Shown here piece by piece: positions 61,001-64,000 of a DNA stretch of 64,000 nt. Within the stretch, counting starts at the first letter, position 1. Each line of letters begins with the position of its first letter. The position numbers and the translations under genes were made by a program. Below the pieces are notes generated by a model. It was not told the DNA's origin and did not search any database. It saw only the letters and a list, made by a program, of their open reading frames with translations. The DNA is from Apostichopus japonicus (Eukaryota; Echinodermata; Holothuroidea; Aspidochirotida; Stichopodidae): NCBI RefSeq assembly GCF_037975245.1, contig NC_092572.1, positions 21,936,489 through 22,000,488 of the forward strand. Reading direction: 5' to 3'.

Positions 61001-62714
61001 CAGTGGCTTACCTTTTCCAGTTCTTCTTTTACTCTATCTCCTGAAAATATTGCGTAACAAAAGTCATGTAGTTTACAAGAAAAGCCAGAGTGTCCAGATT
61101 GAGATATCAGTAACTTCTCGGTACTTAATCCGGGGTGTAGCCACTGGAAGATTTATGGAAAAAAACATTCAGAAACTTATAAGATGACAAATCGTGTAAG
61201 ATTTTTAAATAAAATTATCAGGACTTTTAGGACAATGGACACACTAACAATTAAATAAGCTCAGCCAAAATAAGGTAGGCAATCTTACACAATAAGGTAG
61301 ACTATCTTACACAATAATGATGAAGAAATTTCATGCCGCTGATAACGTTTGATGCAAAAGTCAGAAAGTGATGTGGTACAGGCTCTAATGCATTCCCGTA
61401 GAAACGACTTTGTCCAAAATTAACTTCAAGATAAGATTTAAGAGTTCCAAAAGCCATATATTCTTGCAAACAGTATGGAATACCTGCAACAAAACATTTT
61501 TACGAAAAGTTACATCAAAGTTTATTTACACAATTTCAAACATTGAAACACTTTTGACTATATTATTTTGCAAGGATTTGTTCCAAAATTACCTTGCACC
61601 AAATCAAAACATTTGATGTTAAATACTCAACCTTTAAAGTTACGGATAGTATAACACTGGAAGACATTTTGCGAACGACGTTACGGTATCATAAGGCATT
61701 ATTAACATTGATTATATATAACTGCTAAATCAGTGATGATAGTTTATTCTTACCTGACATCTGAACAATTCCAAATGTTTTGACAACATTTTCGTTTATG
61801 GGGAGGATGGCAATGTGTCGAAGAAAGTATTTCCATTCCTCAGAAGCTATGGTAACGTCTGTAAAAGAAAAATTATCAAAAGCCAAACAGAAGATTGCAA
61901 TTTATTAACTAAGAAAACAATCCTCCCTCAAATGTAATTAAAAACATTTAACCCTATATATACAAGTTCTACATTACAAATATACCAATATATCTATGCG
62001 TTTACGAGTGTGTTACGTTTCACGGAATAAATAATAACATTCAACATTTATTATTATTTTTACGACGCTTAAGCGACCACAAATGTGGGAGAATCCCGCA
62101 AGTGCTTATGGATTACAACTTACACGTCGGGTGGCATCCAGTTCAACATTTATTACTCAAATTTGGAATGTTTTCAATTAATAAAGTCATTTCAGATAGG
62201 AAAACCGTAGATTGCCCTTGAAGGAAAACTTCATCTTACTATGACCCGGTCTGGTTTCGAGCCCGGAACCTCCCGATAGCTAAGCCTAATTGTTTCAAAT
62301 GCAACCGCCTTGATGCATTCGGCCACAGCACCCATCAATGAAGACAGTGAATCTGAACGACTTTACAATTTTTACATTTTCAAGATCTATAAATTTCCCT
62401 CAGTTGACAAAATCCTGTTTTGCCTGTGTGTGCTGTCTTCGTAAGACAGACGTATTATTTAAACTAGTACCCCGCAATCCATATTTTGAGTTATGTTGCG
62501 TTAAATGACATGAATGAATCACACAACGTACCTGTGTTTCTCCTCATATGTGTGTAAGTTTCAGCAGCAGTGCCTTTGTGTAATATCCCAAGCCAACGCT
62601 CTCGCATCATGTCCTTGTTCAGCTGTACAACAAAAGCCACATCTTTTCTGTCGAATTCCCTAAGCTTTTGTGTTTCCGGATCAGTGTCTTCTTTATCCAT
62701 GCTCATATACTGGT
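57748..62714 (-). CDS. Gene B2: duplicate of B1, kinase exons only (5' part outside window)
   Basis: Seven exons, 62532..62714, 61754..61858, 61311..61483, 61012..61143, 60605..60719, 59593..59680 and 57748..58009, match B1 exons 7-13 in length, splice sites and phase. No stop or frameshift is present in them, so this copy may be functional. The HPG and DFC substitutions are conserved. The exons for the juxtamembrane, TM and Ig regions are not seen before 64000, where a microsatellite and LINE fill the intron. The last exon is longer than in B1: it runs through ordinary sequence and then into an antisense U2-like retroposon that supplies about 36 codons and the stop. The true 5' end is unknown. 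Confidence 0.8.
59593..59680 (-). CDS. Gene B2 exon: helix G
   Basis: 88-nt exon, [20 protein letters not shown] then RPANCPGQL, with the same phases as B1 exon 12. Confidence 0.85.
60605..60719 (-). CDS. Gene B2 exon: PPE motif and helix F
   Basis: 115-nt exon, [20 protein letters not shown] then [15 protein letters not shown]; open and correctly spliced. Confidence 0.85.
61012..61143 (-). CDS. Gene B2 exon: degenerate catalytic loop
   Basis: 132-nt phase 0-0 exon, [14 protein letters not shown] and [14 protein letters not shown]. It carries the same loss of catalytic Asp and Asn as B1, so the loss predates the duplication or has been homogenised. Confidence 0.9.
61311..61483 (-). CDS. Gene B2 exon: hinge and helix E
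   Basis: 173-nt exon, [20 protein letters not shown] and [11 protein letters not shown]. Same boundaries and phases as B1 exon 9, with a few substitutions. Confidence 0.85.
61754..61858 (-). CDS. Gene B2 exon: helix C region
   Basis: 105-nt phase 1-1 exon, [20 protein letters not shown] then [15 protein letters not shown]; almost identical to B1 exon 8 (Lys for Glu in VVKTFG). Confidence 0.85.
62025..62332 (-). mobile_element. tRNA-derived SINE in a B2 intron
   Basis: Ortholocal copy of the B1 intron SINE after duplication. It retains the fuller head (GGCGGTTGCATTTGAAAC on the minus strand). Confidence 0.75.
62532..62714 (-). CDS. Gene B2 exon: degenerate kinase N-lobe
   Basis: 183-nt phase 1-1 exon equal to B1 exon 7. 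It reads [20 protein letters not shown] and keeps [14 protein letters not shown]. The first 15 residues differ most from B1 (DLYLSIDEEETDSE there). Confidence 0.8.
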
Positions 62715-63179
62715 CTGGATTTTAGGGTAAATAAATTTTATAGAGACGAAACAGTTCTCATCAACCATAGAAAAAATGTTTCGAAATAATAATATTCGAA
62801 AATTGGTCAAGAGTGGAAGACAGATGTTTACGACGCTAAACAGCCACAAATGCATAAGACGGAAGCTCAGTGGCGTATTGCTGAAGCGTGTTCCTTAAGT
62901 TCATATTGGATATTATCGGGATAAAGACAATATCCCTAAGAAATAAGTCCATAGCATTTGCCAGTCTGTGGTACAGTACGGACTCGAATCCATTCTCTAT
63001 GGACTAGGTATTGGATTCGAACACAAGTTGGCTTATAGACTGGACGTATCGCGGACTCAGGGACCCCAAAGCTCGGACTTCAGAGTTCTGGCGAGTCATA
63101 AATAACTTATGTCCCCTCCATTTCAAGGTTCTTTAGCATAATCTATAGAGTGGCTGCATAGTTATATAGATACGACTTA

Positions 63180-63195
63180 TATCATATATATATAA

Positions 63196-63229
<34 letters not shown>

Positions 63230-63260
63230 TATATAAATATATATATTATATATATAACAT
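63180..63260. repeat. (TA)n microsatellite at the duplication edge
   Basis: Interrupted TATA repeats begin exactly where copy 2 stops matching copy 1, and the LINE follows directly. Confidence 0.85.
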
Positions 63261-63261
63261 A

Positions 63262-64000
63262 GGGGTTTAATTGAAGTCCGTTCCTCACGTCCGAGCTGTG
63301 CACTTGTGGCAGGTCAAGAAGCAAGATAGACAACAAATACAGCCTGAACGAGATCCCAGAAAGACACAACATATAGGCCAAGAACTCCTTCTCAGCACTA
63401 GACTTAACTGAGAGGGAACCGGATGAGTTGTGGCAGGAGGGAGAAGACATCATGAAAAAAGCAGCAGAAAAGAACATCCCAATGGCTAAAAAACAAAAGA
63501 AAAGCAAGTGGCTGTCGAAGAAAGCAATAGAAATTGCAGATAAAAGAAGGGAGGTAAAGAAACAAGGGATTCACAATAGAGAGTTACGACAACTGAATGC
63601 TGATTTCCAATATCAGGCAAGAAAGGCAAAGAAAATCATCTGAATAGAGCTGAAATTAAAGGAGAGATGGCGTGTTTATACAATGGACTTGTACAGAAGT
63701 CATCACAATATCACCACACAATTTACGAAAGGGATCTACGAAGATGAAGCACCGATAATTGAGGAAGAAGTCAGGAAGCTGTAAAGTCAGTAGCAAATGG
63801 AAAGTCTCCAGGATCGGACAAATAACCCATTGAACTCTTTAAGGAAATGAGTGAAGAGGGTGTAACAGTAATAACTGTAATTTGTCAGCGAATCTGGTGC
63901 ACAGGTGTTTGGCCAAAAAGATTGAAGGAATCCATATGCATCCCGATTCCGAAGAAAGGTGATCCCCAAATTTGCTCACACAACCGAACGATAGCACTGT
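63262..64000 (+). mobile_element. Broken LINE open reading frame
   Basis: Readable pieces are SKWLSKKAIEIADKRREVKK, LRQLNADFQYQARKAK, AVKSVANGKSPGSDK and ICIPIPKKGDPQICSHNRTI, the linker and early fingers/palm region of a non-LTR reverse transcriptase. A frameshift near 63780 and a stop near 63826 break it. The rest lies outside the window. Clade not assigned. Confidence 0.75.

Larger units (their letters stand above)
57920..63175. repeat. Segmental duplication, copy 2
   Basis: Direct-orientation partner of 43430..49035, carrying the B2 kinase exons. Small indels account for the length difference: for example, copy 2 keeps about 20 bases in its SINE that copy 1 has lost. Confidence 0.85.

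Overview
This window looks like nuclear DNA of an invertebrate deuterostome, most likely an echinoderm. The evidence is AT-rich DNA, short coding exons with GT-AG introns, abundant SINE, LINE and MITE debris, and HYR (hyalin-repeat) domains next to Ig domains and receptor tyrosine-kinase folds. The species call is inference. No bacterial-type gene or operon is visible. All four recognised gene models lie on the minus strand, so each reads from high to low coordinates.

Layout. 1-3.9 kb: a ~145-bp minisatellite, an array of TTAGTCGGT-type motifs in both orientations, and repeat debris. 3.9-15.2 kb: gene A, signal peptide, then two successive V-type/Ig/Ig triplets (six Ig domains), then a transmembrane exon; no kinase exon is visible before the left edge. 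15.2-24.1 kb: non-coding, with AT microsatellites, a MITE-like element, tandem repeats and one decayed Ig exon. 24.1-35.4 kb: gene C, a complete 14-exon model (787 codons): signal peptide, four HYR domains, transmembrane segment, tyrosine-kinase-like domain. 36.0-37.8 kb: decayed copies of gene C kinase exons. 37.8-43 kb: non-coding, including a hAT-like MITE inside a tandem repeat. 43.4-54.9 kb: gene B1, a complete 13-exon model (688 codons): signal peptide, V-type Ig, two further Ig domains, transmembrane segment, kinase-like domain. 54.9-57.7 kb: non-coding. 57.7-62.7 kb: gene B2, the kinase exons of a tandem duplicate of B1; its upstream exons are not in the window. 63.2-64 kb: AT microsatellite and a broken LINE.

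The main result is a cluster of receptor-tyrosine-kinase relatives whose kinase domains appear catalytically dead by two different routes. Gene C keeps the glycine loop, the VAVK lysine and the helix-C glutamate, but has HRN for HRD and GFS for DFG. B1 and B2 have HPG for HRD, DFC for DFG, Lys for the catalytic-loop Asn, and no recognisable glycine loop. C and B share the same order of intron phases across the kinase domain (1,1,0,0,1,2) although their ectodomains differ (HYR versus Ig). All extracellular exons are symmetric phase 1-1 modules, which is the classic exon-shuffling arrangement. These proteins probably act at the cell surface as ligand-binding or adhesion receptors that signal through partners.

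A second result is a retroposon family whose 5' end matches U2 snRNA. Two copies have clear target-site duplications, and one supplies the C-terminal tail and stop codon of B2.

Exon boundaries were set by hand from reading frame, splice consensus and phase continuity; no transcript evidence was available.
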